Source: Eretmocerus hayati (Eukaryota > Arthropoda > Insecta > Hymenoptera > Aphelinidae). From it: a stretch of DNA of 64,000 nucleotides. The stretch covers positions 57,995,797-58,059,796 of the forward strand of contig CM056744.1 in NCBI GenBank assembly GCA_029851415.1. The letters are read 5' to 3'. Under the pieces are notes generated by a model that saw nothing but the letters and a program-made list of their open reading frames with translations, was not told the origin of the DNA and did no database searches. The first letter of the stretch is position 1; the number at the start of each line of letters is the position of its first letter. Both the position numbers and the translations under genes were made by a program. This document shows positions 11,915-21,177 of this stretch, one piece after another.

Positions 11915-13286
11915 TTATTCACCAATGCGTACATGTTCTTTCAATTTATTCTCCAAATTATTCATCAATGTTTCAATTTTGTTGAGAACATCCGCGTCAC
12001 CTGCTTTGTACTGCTCAATAAGTCTATCCATTATGCGAGGATCATCCTCAAACTTACTCTTCACAGAATTTTCCAGTCCGATAATTTTTCTTTCCAAACG
12101 ATCGAGGAACTCTCTGATACTTTCATCTTCAGCTATAAGATTGATTTTTGTGCTAGCCGTTTCATTATTGATCGAATCAAAACTATTCCATAATTGGTCT
12201 AGATCTGCTCGTACAATTTGATAAGTTGAATCTACATTTGCGAAATCTTTTCTCAAGCGATCTTCAAGACTCTTGCACTTGGCATCGATTGTCAAGACAT
12301 TTGGCACAATGCGATTGTTTATCAGATTCTCTAAACGCTGAATTTGTTTTTCAACCCAAAATTTCGTCTCAATAACATCTCCTCGAGTTTGTTTGAAGTG
12401 AGACAGAAAATCCTTGAATTGCGTATTGAATGTATCCTCAATTTTGTTCAATCTAGTCAAATTTTCCTCCATGCTGAGAAACTTTTGCTTGGAAGATTCA
12501 TTGTGCTCTCGCATCAAGCGTGCAACAGTCGATGTCGTGTCTTTTGTCAAAAGATAATCAATCTCCAAGTCTCTCAATTTACTCTCATTGGCGGCATTTT
12601 TTTTCTTAAAATCGTGCTCAATGTTATTTAACTCATGCAAACGCGAATTCATCGCTGCTCGAGCATTATTGATTTCAAATTTGAATTTAGACATGTCTTG
12701 AGCTAATTTTGAAGATTGTAAATCATACTCATTCAGTTTTGAGATCAAGGTGTCCTCGGTCACATTCATCGAAAGATTCACAATTTCAGCAATTTTCCCC
12801 ATCACTTTTGCCTCACTCTCGTTGAGATCGTCGAGAAATTTATTTGCAATGTCATTGATGGCCAGATCTTTTCGTATTTCTTGAGATAAATCCGAAGATT
12901 CAGGAAGCTGATGGCTCTCTCCGCCATATCTCGCCATAACGGCATAAATCATGGATTGCAAGAATAGCTTGATTCTTGAAAACATACTCATCGAACTTTG
13001 ATGATTTTCTGAAATATAAATGATGAAAATTTGAAATTTTCGATCAAAAATTGCAATTCAAAGTCTACATACCTCGAATCATTGGATTGAGCATTTCTTT
13101 TTTTTTATCCTCTGCTGTTGCTGCTGCTGCTGCTGTTGATGACGACAAAGGCTCGCTCGCGATAGCCTGCGTATAACTATCACGTGAATTTGTATTTTCA
13201 GTAGACGAAAGAGTAGATATGCTAGAAACTTGATCGTTCCCTTTTGATTTGTCTGCATTCCCCTCCATATTATTAAGAGAAGTCAT
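11915..13286 (-). CDS. Spliced coiled-coil protein of the Polinton, two exons, 435 aa
   Basis: Exon 1 is 13286-13073 and exon 2 is 13008-11915, with a 64-nt intron (donor GTATGT, acceptor TTTCAG). The join keeps frame and gives 1308 nt. The N-terminus is low complexity with a Ser/Thr-rich part and an Ala run. Exon 2 is almost entirely charged heptad-like helix, as in a long coiled coil, without Cys or membrane segments. Function is unknown to me. Its position between polymerase and the capsid/packaging genes suggests an element-specific structural or accessory protein. If unspliced, exon 1 would stop at once at TAG after RGM, which supports the intron. Confidence 0.8.
13009..13072 (-). other. 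Intron in the coiled-coil gene
   Basis: On the minus strand the donor is CGAG|GTATGTAG and the acceptor is TATATTTCAG|AAAATC. The 64-nt length is typical of insect introns. Splicing removes an in-frame TAG and preserves frame. Confidence 0.8.
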
Positions 13287-13374
13287 GGTAACTATGTGAT
13301 CCGCAATAAAATGAGAGATTCGAACTCGCTGAGAGATGACGGTCGAGTACTGTGTTTGTCAGGGAATCAATGCC

Positions 13375-14644
13375 TTATATTATGTAGCCCCCACCTCGTA
13401 GCTCCTCAAGTATTTCTAGTATCTAAAAAGAAAAAGTTTCATATACAACACCTATGTTGATGTAATCGATAGTGACTCACCTCGTTGTCGAGACCTGTAT
13501 TACCAGCCTCGCTAGATCGAATCAGCAATTCTAGTCGCTCAACCAGTTCATTTGGATCATTGTAATAGAGATAATCTGGATAATTATCACGATGCGCAAT
13601 CATCTCTTGCGTTTCTTGTCTCAGTAGCTCTCTTATATGGCTTAGGCCCGCTCCTTTCTTGCTGCGAGTCGAAACACTCCTCCCTCTGCTCAAGCCAGGC
13701 TCAATTTCGAGGAGAGGTTTTATAATTTGCATGTACTTGGAGCTACGATTGCTCTTAATCTTGCCCTTGGGATCATGGTCTGTCTTATGTGCCGATGATA
13801 TTTCCAAGATTTTTCTGTACTTTTCTAAATCTTCTTGAGTATAACTACCCGGTTCGGGGATTTTTTTGAACAATAATTCAAAGAGCCCAATCGTTGCCTG
13901 TACCTTATGATTATTACCTATAACAATTTCATCAGTTCCTTTGGTTATCCTGAAATTTTTGTTCCCAATTTTGAATATCTCTCCATCGTAGTAGGGACCA
14001 TATGTTTGATCCTGATCAGCATGTTTTTCAAAGAAATGGGTAATGTAAATTTTTGAGATATCGCCAAATTGTTGCCTCGCAATATAGTCCTGGATTTGAT
14101 TCAATTCTTCGGGAACCTCTGCGATACGATGTATCGATCTCTCTAGCTCATTTCGACGCCCAGCCGAATCGAATGAGAAATCGTTCAAAATCCTCCGAGT
14201 TCCCAGCTCTTTAGGCGTAGAGCTTTTTGGTGTCTCCATGAGCTCATCCTGATTCCGCGCCGTAGCAGCCTCGTATTGCTCAAAATTCTGATCCGGCTCA
14301 TTTTTTATCTCAAAAATATCCTCCGCTTTCGTCCGTGACTGGGAAACATTCTCTGTTCTCGCGATTTTTTCCAAGGGACCCACAAGAGGTTTCAAATGCT
14401 CTACATTTTCCAGCTCTGCGTCAATTTTACCAATTTTGAGAGCACGATGTTTCTTTCTAATAATATCGCTCACTTCGGCAATTTTTTGTTTTATAACATT
14501 CGATGAGTTAACAGATTTTTTTTTTGAGATCTTTTTTTGTACTTGTTTTGCAAGGTCTTGCTTCTTTTTCTTTTTATTTGCAACTTGCACAGGTCTCTTT
14601 TTATTGAATGAGTGCGGAATATTTGACTTCTTTCTTTTACCCAT
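13375..14644 (-). CDS. Spliced basic-N-terminus protein with a Polinton-recurrent domain (DUF8207-like), 403 aa
   Basis: Exon 1 is 14644-13481 and exon 2 is 13422-13375. The donor GAG|GTGAGT and acceptor TTCTTTTTAG are canonical, and the join gives a 15-residue C-terminal tail ending at TAA. Residues 1-70 are very Lys-rich (nuclear or nucleic-acid binding is plausible). The conserved core (about residues 215-270) contains YGPYYDGEIFKIG and a TIGLFELLF motif, a pattern I recall from Polinton-associated arthropod proteins (DUF8207); a profile search would settle it. The tail (ILEILEELRGGGYI) resembles the usual family ending, which supports the splice. Role unknown, probably virion or element-specific. 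It lies 32 bases downstream of the ATPase gene. Confidence 0.83.
13423..13480 (-). other. Intron in the DUF8207-like gene
   Basis: The 58-nt intron has donor GTGAGT, a pyrimidine-rich tract and a TTTTTAG acceptor on the minus strand. Without it the frame would end in an unrelated 13-residue tail at 13439. Confidence 0.8.
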
Positions 14645-14676
14645 TGGGACGTTTCTCGACGAATGCTCGTCACATA

Positions 14677-15405
14677 CTAATTCTCCTCAAGACAGATGAA
14701 ATAATTAAAACCATTCCTATACCTCCCCCTATTTAATGGGAATTGCTTCACTATAGTCAGAAAACCACATTTCTTGCTCCAACAGTGAGCACAAATTTCG
14801 CGAAACTTTGATAGACTCATGTCAGGCTCAACGTGATTATGATATGCGTGCTCAACATGATGGAAATCTTGCCTAAATAAAATAATCATGTTGACATTAT
14901 CGCGTATAAGATTTTTAGGGACTGCACTGTATGATTGAGAAAGATAAAACACATCTATGTCTAGGTGGCGCGCCATTGTAAAATACATGGATATTATTTT
15001 TTGATGAGCTGTTGCTACATCATCAAATATGAAGATGGAATTTTTTTTCGCTTGATCAGGCTCTATCACTTCCTCGTCATTGTGAAAGGTGTGGAACTCC
15101 ATCCCATCAGGCTCCAAAGTTTTCATTACTGCGCTCAAATACCGATATTTAGGTTGGTTCAGAGACTTGGAATAGAGATAAATATTCTGAAAAGCAACGC
15201 CATTTGGACTAATTAATAGGTTGATAAGGGCATTCGTCTTACCCGACTCGGACGGGCCCGATAACAGGCATCGTATTGAATTTGGCAAAAGTTTGCCATG
15301 TCTTCCCGCCGATTCGGGACAAGGAAGTTTGCAGCCAAAAGTATCCTCGATTTTCCGATCAATGTCTAAAATTTCAATACAATGCTTCTGTTTGATAAAT
15401 CTCAT
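14677..15405 (-). CDS. Genome-packaging ATPase (A32/FtsK-HerA type), 242 aa
   Basis: The P-loop ATPase drives DNA into capsids in Polintons and related viruses. Walker A is GPSESGKT (residues 50-57), Walker B is SIFIFDDV (123-130) with the catalytic acidic pair, and a sensor-like YLSQSY lies at 154-159. Length matches the family (about 220-260 aa). The frame is intact. ATG at 15405 is the first in frame and faces the divergently transcribed PLA2 gene across ~117 bases, so a shared promoter region is likely. Confidence 0.93.
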   Translation of the reverse strand: MRFIKQKHCIEILDIDRKIEDTFGCKLPCPESAGRHGKLLPNSIRCLLSGPSESGKTNALINLLISPNGVAFQNIYLYSKSLNQPKYRYLSAVMKTLEPDGMEFHTFHNDEEVIEPDQAKKNSIFIFDDVATAHQKIISMYFTMARHLDIDVFYLSQSYSAVPKNLIRDNVNMIILFRQDFHHVEHAYHNHVEPDMSLSKFREICAHCWSKKCGFLTIVKQFPLNRGRYRNGFNYFICLEEN

Positions 15406-15460
15406 GTTTTTATCGTCAATAATTGACTATAACTGAGATATGAATCATATAAGTATGCTG

Positions 15461-15470
15461 TTTTATAAGC
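15461..15470 (+). promoter_or_regulatory. Possible TATA element for the rightward capsid gene cluster
   Basis: TTTTATAAGC lies about 60 bases upstream of the PLA2 start, in the short divergent spacer between the ATPase and the capsid-side genes. Motif resemblance only. Confidence 0.3.
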
Positions 15471-15522
15471 TCACCAGCCAGTATTTTAACAGCTCTTGAA
15501 CGAGCCTTGTGCATTTTGTCTC

Positions 15523-16275
15523 ATGGCACGAGCAGAATATTTGGTAGGTAGGGGTCTTGTCAACTCTCTCATAAACAAACTACCTTTCGAGCTACATGTG
15601 CCCGGCTACAATTTTTGTGGACCCGGTACTAAATTAGATCTTCGCTTGGCTCGTGGAGATCTGCCTAAGAATAGATTAGACGAGCAGTGTAAAATTCATG
15701 ATATTTCTTACAGAAACAATAGCGATTTAAAAGAGCGCCATCGTGCAGATTTGCGGCTAGAAGAAGCGGCAAGAAAACGCATCAGAGCAAAAGACGCCTC
15801 ACTTTCGGAAAAGATTGCTGCATTTGGGATTTCCAAAACTATGAAGATGAAGCGTAAATTCGGTATGGGATTAGAAAGAAACAAAAAGAGAATAGTCAAG
15901 AAATCTCAGCGCCAGAGACAGCGGGGAAGTAAGGCCTATCGAGAACTGATGCTCGCCAAACGTGGTGGATTTTTACCTGCTGCCGCGATTCCTTTGCTTG
16001 GTGCATTGGGTGCGCTTACATCATTAGCAGGGGGTGTCACTAATGTTGCAAAAAATATTCACGAATTACGTGCTAACCAGAGAAAACTGGATGAATTGGT
16101 TCGCCATAATAAGGCCCTGGAGGGTAAAGGCTTGTACCTCAATCCCTACAACCCCTATGCTCAGCGCAAGAAGCAGGGAGCTGTTTTGAAAACCAAAAAG
16201 AGATCTAAGAAAGCACGTATTTCGAGAAAAAAAAAACGACGGGTTCAGTGGCTACGAAGGTGTAACAACAGGTGA
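15523..16275 (+). CDS. Phospholipase A2-like and adenovirus core protein X-like fusion, 250 aa
   Basis: The N-terminal PLA2-like domain has the calcium-loop motif YNFCGPGT (residues 29-36) and the catalytic CKIHDISY (56-63) with the His-Asp pair, the arrangement used by parvovirus-type phospholipases to breach endosomes. Basic linkers follow, then RGGFLPAAAIPLLGALGAL (about 147-165), a hydrophobic segment like that after the basic part of adenovirus core protein X, and a very basic tail (230-250). It probably combines membrane activity with DNA binding inside the virion. Start chosen at ATG 15523; the open frame before it lacks ATG. The last ~85 bases overlap the protease frame, and a run of ten A lies at 16227-16236. 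Confidence 0.88.
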   Translation: MARAEYLVGRGLVNSLINKLPFELHVPGYNFCGPGTKLDLRLARGDLPKNRLDEQCKIHDISYRNNSDLKERHRADLRLEEAARKRIRAKDASLSEKIAAFGISKTMKMKRKFGMGLERNKKRIVKKSQRQRQRGSKAYRELMLAKRGGFLPAAAIPLLGALGALTSLAGGVTNVAKNIHELRANQRKLDELVRHNKALEGKGLYLNPYNPYAQRKKQGAVLKTKKRSKKARISRKKKRRVQWLRRCNNR

Positions 16276-16603
16276 GCAATTATTTCGCGCAGCCCGCAAT
16301 ATTCCACATTTCAAGGGCATATTCATGCGCCCTGATCTCTTGAATCTCAAGGGTCCAGAGCCAATTGAATGTTTCATATTAAATCTTGATTCTGGAGAAG
16401 GAACTCATTGGACAGCTGTAGTTGTGCGCGATAAATTTGCGAAATATTTTGACTCGATGGGTAACCTACGACCGCCGCAAGAATTATTAAATTATCTAGG
16501 GCCGGAATTTCGCATAACTTATAACCGTAATTCATATCAAACGTATAACCAAAGTAATTGCGGGCAACTCTGTATAGCTTTTCTCGAGCAAGAAATGCTA
16601 TAA
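16238..16603 (+). CDS. Adenain-like maturation cysteine protease, no in-frame ATG at the expected N-terminus
   Basis: This family cleaves virion precursor proteins. Numbering from the internal ATG at 16325, the catalytic His is in GTHWTA (residue 28), Asp in YFDSMG (43) and Cys in NCGQLC (79), with a conserved Gln near 72. Family-like sequence (EQLFRAARNIPHFKGIF) precedes that ATG in the same frame, so the ATG is too late to be the real N-terminus. The frame is open back to about 16190 without ATG and lies +1 relative to the PLA2 frame, which it overlaps. Expression may use frameshifting or slippage at the A10 run, a non-AUG start, or splicing; a one-base indel is the plain alternative. Confidence 0.85.
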   Translation, partial: DGFSGYEGVTTGEQLFRAARNIPHFKGIFMRPDLLNLKGPEPIECFILNLDSGEGTHWTAVVVRDKFAKYFDSMGNLRPPQELLNYLGPEFRITYNRNSYQTYNQSNCGQLCIAFLEQEML

Positions 16604-16634
16604 AGATGTGCGATTTCGGCTGAAAAGAGCAGTT

Positions 16635-17378
16635 ATGTCGCGAACATTCACCGTGACAGCTGATAATTCAGAGCTTAAAACGGATTTCTTTCCCCCGATT
16701 GAGCTGAAACATCGACACCCAGACACGGATTTTGAGATCGGGCTAATTGATTTTCAAACTTACAATTCCATACCAAACATTGGTACTACAAATAATCATT
16801 TCTACTACGGAGAGGACAAAATCATAACCATTCCAGCGGGGGCCTACGAGTTATCAGATATTGAAGAATTTCTGAATAAAAAACTTGGCGAACTAGAACA
16901 TGTATCAGAAGCCGAAATTTTGAAAAATCCCCTCATTCAGTTACGTGGTAATCGAAACACATTACAGTGCGAATTATATTGCAACTTCGAGGTCAATTTT
17001 GAGAAAGAAAATAATATTGGTCATCTGCTAGGATTTTGCGATCGAAATCATAGAGGGGGTGTGATTTTAAAGGCAAAAACCTGGCACGTTTCCCCTTATC
17101 CGGTAAATATCATTCAAGTAAATATTATTAGGGTTGAATGCAATCTCGTTTCCGGAGCATACGTTAATGGTCAAGAAAGTCACGTAATTTTTGAGTTTTC
17201 GCCTCACGTTCCAGCCGGCTACAAATTATCACTAGTTCCAAATAACGTGATATACCTTCCAGTTCAACATCGCTCAATTGACACCATAGTTTTACGCATT
17301 TGCGATCAAAGAGGGCGAATTGTAAACTTTCGGGGAGAAGAAATCACCATACGATTACACTTGCGAGAGAGGGGATGA
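16635..17378 (+). CDS. Minor capsid (penton-like, single jelly roll) protein, 247 aa
   Basis: The protein matches the Polinton minor capsid that forms the vertex pentamers. Typical late motifs are present: a CNLVSGAYVNG segment, FEFSPHVPAGYKL, IYLPVQHRSIDTI and a DQRGRIVNFRGEEITIRL C-terminus. ATG at 16635 chosen because the frame before it starts only with GTG. It starts 31 bases after the protease stop. Its TGA overlaps the next start as ATGA at 17375-17378. Confidence 0.9.
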   Translation: MSRTFTVTADNSELKTDFFPPIELKHRHPDTDFEIGLIDFQTYNSIPNIGTTNNHFYYGEDKIITIPAGAYELSDIEEFLNKKLGELEHVSEAEILKNPLIQLRGNRNTLQCELYCNFEVNFEKENNIGHLLGFCDRNHRGGVILKAKTWHVSPYPVNIIQVNIIRVECNLVSGAYVNGQESHVIFEFSPHVPAGYKLSLVPNNVIYLPVQHRSIDTIVLRICDQRGRIVNFRGEEITIRLHLRERG

Positions 17379-17557
17379 TTCTATATAATAGCTCAAACCT
17401 CGGGCTCGTCAGCAGAAGTTCGCGAGCTCCTCGCCGACCAAGTTATCGCCCAAAAAAATCACTAAGTCGAAAGAGTATACAGTTTCTTCGAGCTTCAGGC
17501 TTCAAAGTTCGTAAAAATGGCACTCTTCGATCAAAACCCTCTGGACGTGCTCGCTGA
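17375..17557 (+). CDS. Small basic protein, 60 aa, overlapping both neighbours
   Basis: A short Arg/Lys/Ser-rich ORF begins in the stop codon of the penton gene (ATGA) and runs 41 bases into the major capsid gene in another frame. Its SLSRKSIQFLRASGFKV segment resembles a short motif I recall from small basic Polinton ORFs next to the major capsid gene. A DNA-condensing or core role is inference. It could be non-coding overlap, so confidence is moderate. Confidence 0.5.
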   Translation: MILYNSSNLGLVSRSSRAPRRPSYRPKKSLSRKSIQFLRASGFKVRKNGTLRSKPSGRAR

Positions 17558-18746
17558 ACCTCTACACGATGATCAGATTATCAGGAAAGATGTAAGATCC
17601 TATGTTCCTTACAATTTATTGAGTTATGGCAAGAATGATGAAGTTAGAATCGTGATCAATTCAAATGACGAATATCTTTTACCGTGTGAGAGCTATCTAT
17701 ACATCGAAGGGACCGTGACATTCACCAATGAAGATGAGGAGAGGCGTATAACTATAACAAACAATTATCCCGCATTTTTATTCGATGAAATTCGTTACGA
17801 GATAAATGGTGTATCTATAGATGAAACTAAAAACGTGGGAATAACAACGAGTTTGAAAAATTTGCTTACTTTGTGCGAGAATGAGGATGACAACGCAGTC
17901 AACATGGGCTGGTTTGTTGATCAGTTTACCAATATTGCGAGTGATCATGCATTCAATGTATGTGTACCGCTGAATAAATTGCTGGGTTTTTGCGAAGACT
18001 ATAAGAAGGTCATAATGAATGCGAGACATGAACTAGTTTTACTTCGTTCTAAAACAGATGACAATTGCGTACTGGTGACAAAAGCAGCTACAAATGTCAC
18101 AATTACATTATCTAAGATCCAATGGTGTATGCCTCACATCTTGGTGAATGATCGAGTGCGCTTGCAAATGCTTCAAATCTTGAACAAGGGGTTATATCTC
18201 CCCGTAAGTTTCAGGAGCTGGGAAATGCTTGAATTCCCTATATTACATCAAACGAATAAGCATGTATGGCCCGTGAAATCTACCAATCAAAAACCTCGTT
18301 ACATTGTCCTTGCTCTGCAAACAAAGAAAAAAAATCAAAAAACAGAAAATGTCACGAAGTTTGATCATTGTCATCTGACAAATGTCAAATTGTTTCTCAA
18401 TTCTAATATTTATCCTTATGAGAATCTCAATATTGATATATTGCGAAAGAAAAATACGAGCATTGCCTATAACATGTTCACGTCTTTCGCTCGCTCATAC
18501 TATCAAATGCCCTCATCGGGGCTCTATCCAAATATATCTCCATATACTTTTGAAAATTCTTATTTCATGATTGTGATCGATTGTTCACGGCAAAATGAGT
18601 CGTTGAAAAGCTCAAATGTGGATATTCGACTAGAATTTGAGTCCAAAGAAGATATTCCCGCTGATACTACAGCCTATTGTCTCATATTTCACGATAAAAT
18701 GATTGAATATAATCCGATGACAAATATCGTTCACAAAGTTATCTAG
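17517..18746 (+). CDS. Major capsid protein (double jelly roll, hexon-like), 409 aa
   Basis: This is the Polinton major capsid protein, which trimerises into the pseudo-hexagonal capsomers. The N-terminus (NPLDVLAEPLHDDQIIRKD), the INGVSIDETKNVG and PAFLFDEIRYEING segments, and a C-terminal part with YCLIFHDKMIEYNP fit the family. Length is slightly below the usual 400-650 aa but the frame is uninterrupted. ATG at 17517 follows an AAAA leader. The coding quality contrasts with the broken polymerase and integrase. Confidence 0.92.
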   Translation: MALFDQNPLDVLAEPLHDDQIIRKDVRSYVPYNLLSYGKNDEVRIVINSNDEYLLPCESYLYIEGTVTFTNEDEERRITITNNYPAFLFDEIRYEINGVSIDETKNVGITTSLKNLLTLCENEDDNAVNMGWFVDQFTNIASDHAFNVCVPLNKLLGFCEDYKKVIMNARHELVLLRSKTDDNCVLVTKAATNVTITLSKIQWCMPHILVNDRVRLQMLQILNKGLYLPVSFRSWEMLEFPILHQTNKHVWPVKSTNQKPRYIVLALQTKKKNQKTENVTKFDHCHLTNVKLFLNSNIYPYENLNIDILRKKNTSIAYNMFTSFARSYYQMPSSGLYPNISPYTFENSYFMIVIDCSRQNESLKSSNVDIRLEFESKEDIPADTTAYCLIFHDKMIEYNPMTNIVHKVI

Positions 18747-18816
18747 AGACTCTTTGAATCTCTAGGATGGCGATCTCTCTCAAGAGGACTCATGCAAAAA
18801 ACGCAAAACAAATGGG

Positions 18817-19419
18817 ATGGGGGAACAACCGCCTCACCAATCATCGCCACTATCCCCAGACCCCAAAGATAGACCAGTTGTATTGTTATTCATCGATTTG
18901 CAAGGATTCAAGAACCATGGAGAATTTATTGTGAAGGAGGCTATGATTGCAGATGTAAATAATGCAAAACTCTATCAATGGCTGTTCAGGTCCCCGTACT
19001 CCATTAAAAATTTAACTCGAGAGGATGAAATCTCTGCTTTATGGTGTACCGAGCATCATCATGGTCTATTTTGGGATCAAGGAATTGTTCCATATTCTTT
19101 AGCAGGCAAATTATTGGAAGAAACTCTATCAAACGCCTGCAAACCCAAAACCGATAGACCTGTATATATATTTGTGACTGGAGATGAGAAGGAGAAATGG
19201 TTAAAACAACTGGCACCCACATTCTTCTCAACTCATTCAGACATTGAAGTGATCAACATATACAATGAATCCTCCGTTTCTGAATTTGACTATGACATTA
19301 TGAATTACATATTCGATCCCTGTGTATATCATGATAATATGCATTACAAATGTGCTTTCAGAACAGTCTGTTTCATAGCCCATGCAGCGGCGCATTGTAT
19401 GAATTTTATCGAAAAATAA
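18817..19419 (+). CDS. LQGF-family Polinton protein, 200 aa, function unknown
   Basis: After a Pro-rich start, residues 22-42 read LLFIDLQGFKNHGEF then IVKEA, the signature of a widespread, uncharacterised arthropod element-associated family. Further conserved landmarks are SPYSIKNL (near 60), HHHGLFWDQGIVPY (about 80-93) and YIFVTGDEKEKWL (about 116-128). The strand-like hydrophobic run ending in an acidic residue followed by a second acidic residue is reminiscent of an RNase H-like fold, which is speculation. ATG at 18817 chosen; an out-of-frame ATG lies just before it. A second, spliced member lies at 29.2-29.9 kb. Confidence 0.8.
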   Translation: MGEQPPHQSSPLSPDPKDRPVVLLFIDLQGFKNHGEFIVKEAMIADVNNAKLYQWLFRSPYSIKNLTREDEISALWCTEHHHGLFWDQGIVPYSLAGKLLEETLSNACKPKTDRPVYIFVTGDEKEKWLKQLAPTFFSTHSDIEVINIYNESSVSEFDYDIMNYIFDPCVYHDNMHYKCAFRTVCFIAHAAAHCMNFIEK

Positions 19420-19592
19420 AAAATACATGAAAATATTGTGATGTTTTTTCATTTCCAACACCTATCACATGATCATGGAATTTGTAGATCGCTTGAATAT
19501 GATCCAATAGATGGCGGTAATAGACGTTTCGGCTGTACCATTAGATTTTGCGTTATAATTGTCATAACAACTGTAAAATTCTCAGTCCAACA

Positions 19593-20009
19593 ATGAATGT
19601 TGATAAATTCGGTAGACTCGGGCGGCTTGACGGGGAGTTTGGGATTTTCAACGGATATCCGATTTCATCGTTAGAACATAATTTGACAAATTACAGTAAA
19701 AGAGTCAATGATGAAATAGACTCACTCAGAACAAGGCTTGAATCTTTGAGTGGTTATTTTGAAACAAAAATCAAGAGTATTGAAAATGAAAGAAATTCAG
19801 ATCGAATGATGATCAAAATTTTGCAAGTAAAACTAAATAATATTATATCAGACACTAATTCTATAATTGAGCCTATCATTAGCAAACATAAGCAGGATAT
19901 AGAATTACTCGAAAGTAGTATAAACTTCTATAAAAAGGAAATTGAGACGGAGAAAAATAGAACGGTGTTGGAAAAAGCCGACGATTTATTGAAGAAAATT
20001 ACCTCGTAA
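19593..20009 (+). CDS. Short coiled-coil protein with a DKFGR N-terminus, 138 aa
   Basis: The protein starts MNVDKFGRLGRLDGEFGIF and then becomes helical and heptad-like to its end. An N-terminal VDKFGR motif recurs in small Polinton proteins as I recall them. ATG at 19593 preferred over the upstream open extension because the motif starts there. Its stop lies 3 bases before the integrase ATG, so coupled expression is possible. A trimeric fibre-like or scaffolding role is inference only. Confidence 0.65.
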   Translation: MNVDKFGRLGRLDGEFGIFNGYPISSLEHNLTNYSKRVNDEIDSLRTRLESLSGYFETKIKSIENERNSDRMMIKILQVKLNNIISDTNSIIEPIISKHKQDIELLESSINFYKKEIETEKNRTVLEKADDLLKKITS

Positions 20010-20012
20010 ATA

Positions 20013-20981
20013 ATGAATGCGAATCAGAAACATAGCGCGGAGAGAATACAGCTAGTGAAGGAATTGCATGCACCAGCTCGTCGAAGATTCACTCGTAGAA
20101 AAGTTTTAGTGAAGTTTGTGAATGATCTATGGCAAATGGATCTTGCAATCATGATTGATCAGGCAAAATTTAATAAGAATTTCAAATATATTCTCACTGT
20201 CATGGATGTTTTCTCCAAATACGCGTGGGCTGAGCCGCTGAAAACGAAAACTGGCGAAGAAGTAACTCGAGCTTTTGAGCGCATACTCGAAAAAGCGGGT
20301 GCAAAAAATCAACCCAAGAATTTGCAAGCTGATAATGGTAAAGAATTCTACAACAAACATTTTTTATCTCTCGTGAATAGAAAAGGGATAAATTTTTATT
20401 CTACATGTAGCACGCAAAAAGCAAGTCATGTTGAGCGTTTTATACGAACATTGAAAGAACGATTATGGCGCATATTTTCGTTAAATGGAAATCAAAAATA
20501 CATTGATATTTTACAAAATGTTATTCAGAATTATAACCACACAAAACATCGCACCATTGGACTAAAACCCGTTCAACTATGGGAGAACTCGTTCCAACGG
20601 AATAAATTCGAGAGAATTCTGTGAAACACGGTATATAATAATTTAAAAATAGCAGGTAAAGGGAAATTCAAAGTTGGTGATTCGGTGAGAATATCGCGCT
20701 TCAAAAATATTTTTGAGAAGGGGTACATAAGAAATTGGAGTACTGAGATATTCAAAATAACAGAAATAAAGAGAACATATCCTGTGACTTATTTGCTAAA
20801 AGATTATAACGATAAAATAATACTAGGAGGTTTTTACGAGCATGAACTTCAGCACGTAAAAAATCCTGACATCTACTTAGTTGAAAAAGTAGTCAAAAAA
20901 CGAGGAAACGAAGTTCTTGTAAAATGGCTTGGTTTGGATCATAGCCACAATAGCTGGATCCCCCGAAAAAATATACTGTGA
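20013..20981 (+). pseudogene. int: Polinton integrase (DDE) with SH3-like and chromodomain tail, broken by one in-frame TGA
   Basis: The retroviral-type integrase inserts the element. The catalytic core shows Asp in LWQMDL (residue 43), Asp in QADNGKEF (107) and Glu in HVERFIRTLKE (141). A TGA at 20622-20624 closes the frame, but the next codon continues in the same frame into KGKFKVGDSVRIS (SH3-like, DNA binding) and a chromodomain (IYLVEKVVKKRGNEVLVKWL ... SWIP) ending at 20981. No base is missing, so this is a single nonsense change or a readthrough site. Readthrough would need experimental evidence; decay is the simpler reading. Confidence 0.9.
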
Positions 20982-21105
20982 CGCATATATTGCGGGAGAG
21001 GCTTCGAAGGAGGTCTTCGAAAGCTCACCCACGCAGTTCCAGCAGAGACGCACGAAGCATCGTACACGATATTCACTCCCTCAAATTTGACGCTTGCGAG
21101 CTTTG

Positions 21106-21169
21106 GTGAGTATACGCTCACCCAAAATAAGGTTTTTTACCCCCCAATTTATTAAGAATTTTTTTCCAG
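21106..21169 (+). other. 5' UTR intron of the terminal Polinton gene
   Basis: Donor TTTG|GTGAGTATACG and acceptor TTTTTTTCCAG|CATC are both strong. Unspliced, the frame runs into the intron with no upstream conserved sequence. Confidence 0.65.
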
Positions 21170-21177
21170 CATCTAAA

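Noticed and set aside
15523..16275. Integrated densovirus, suggested by the PLA2 motif
   Set aside because: Neighbouring genes (packaging ATPase, adenain protease, double-jelly-roll capsid, integrase) are those of a Polinton; no parvovirus replicase is present.
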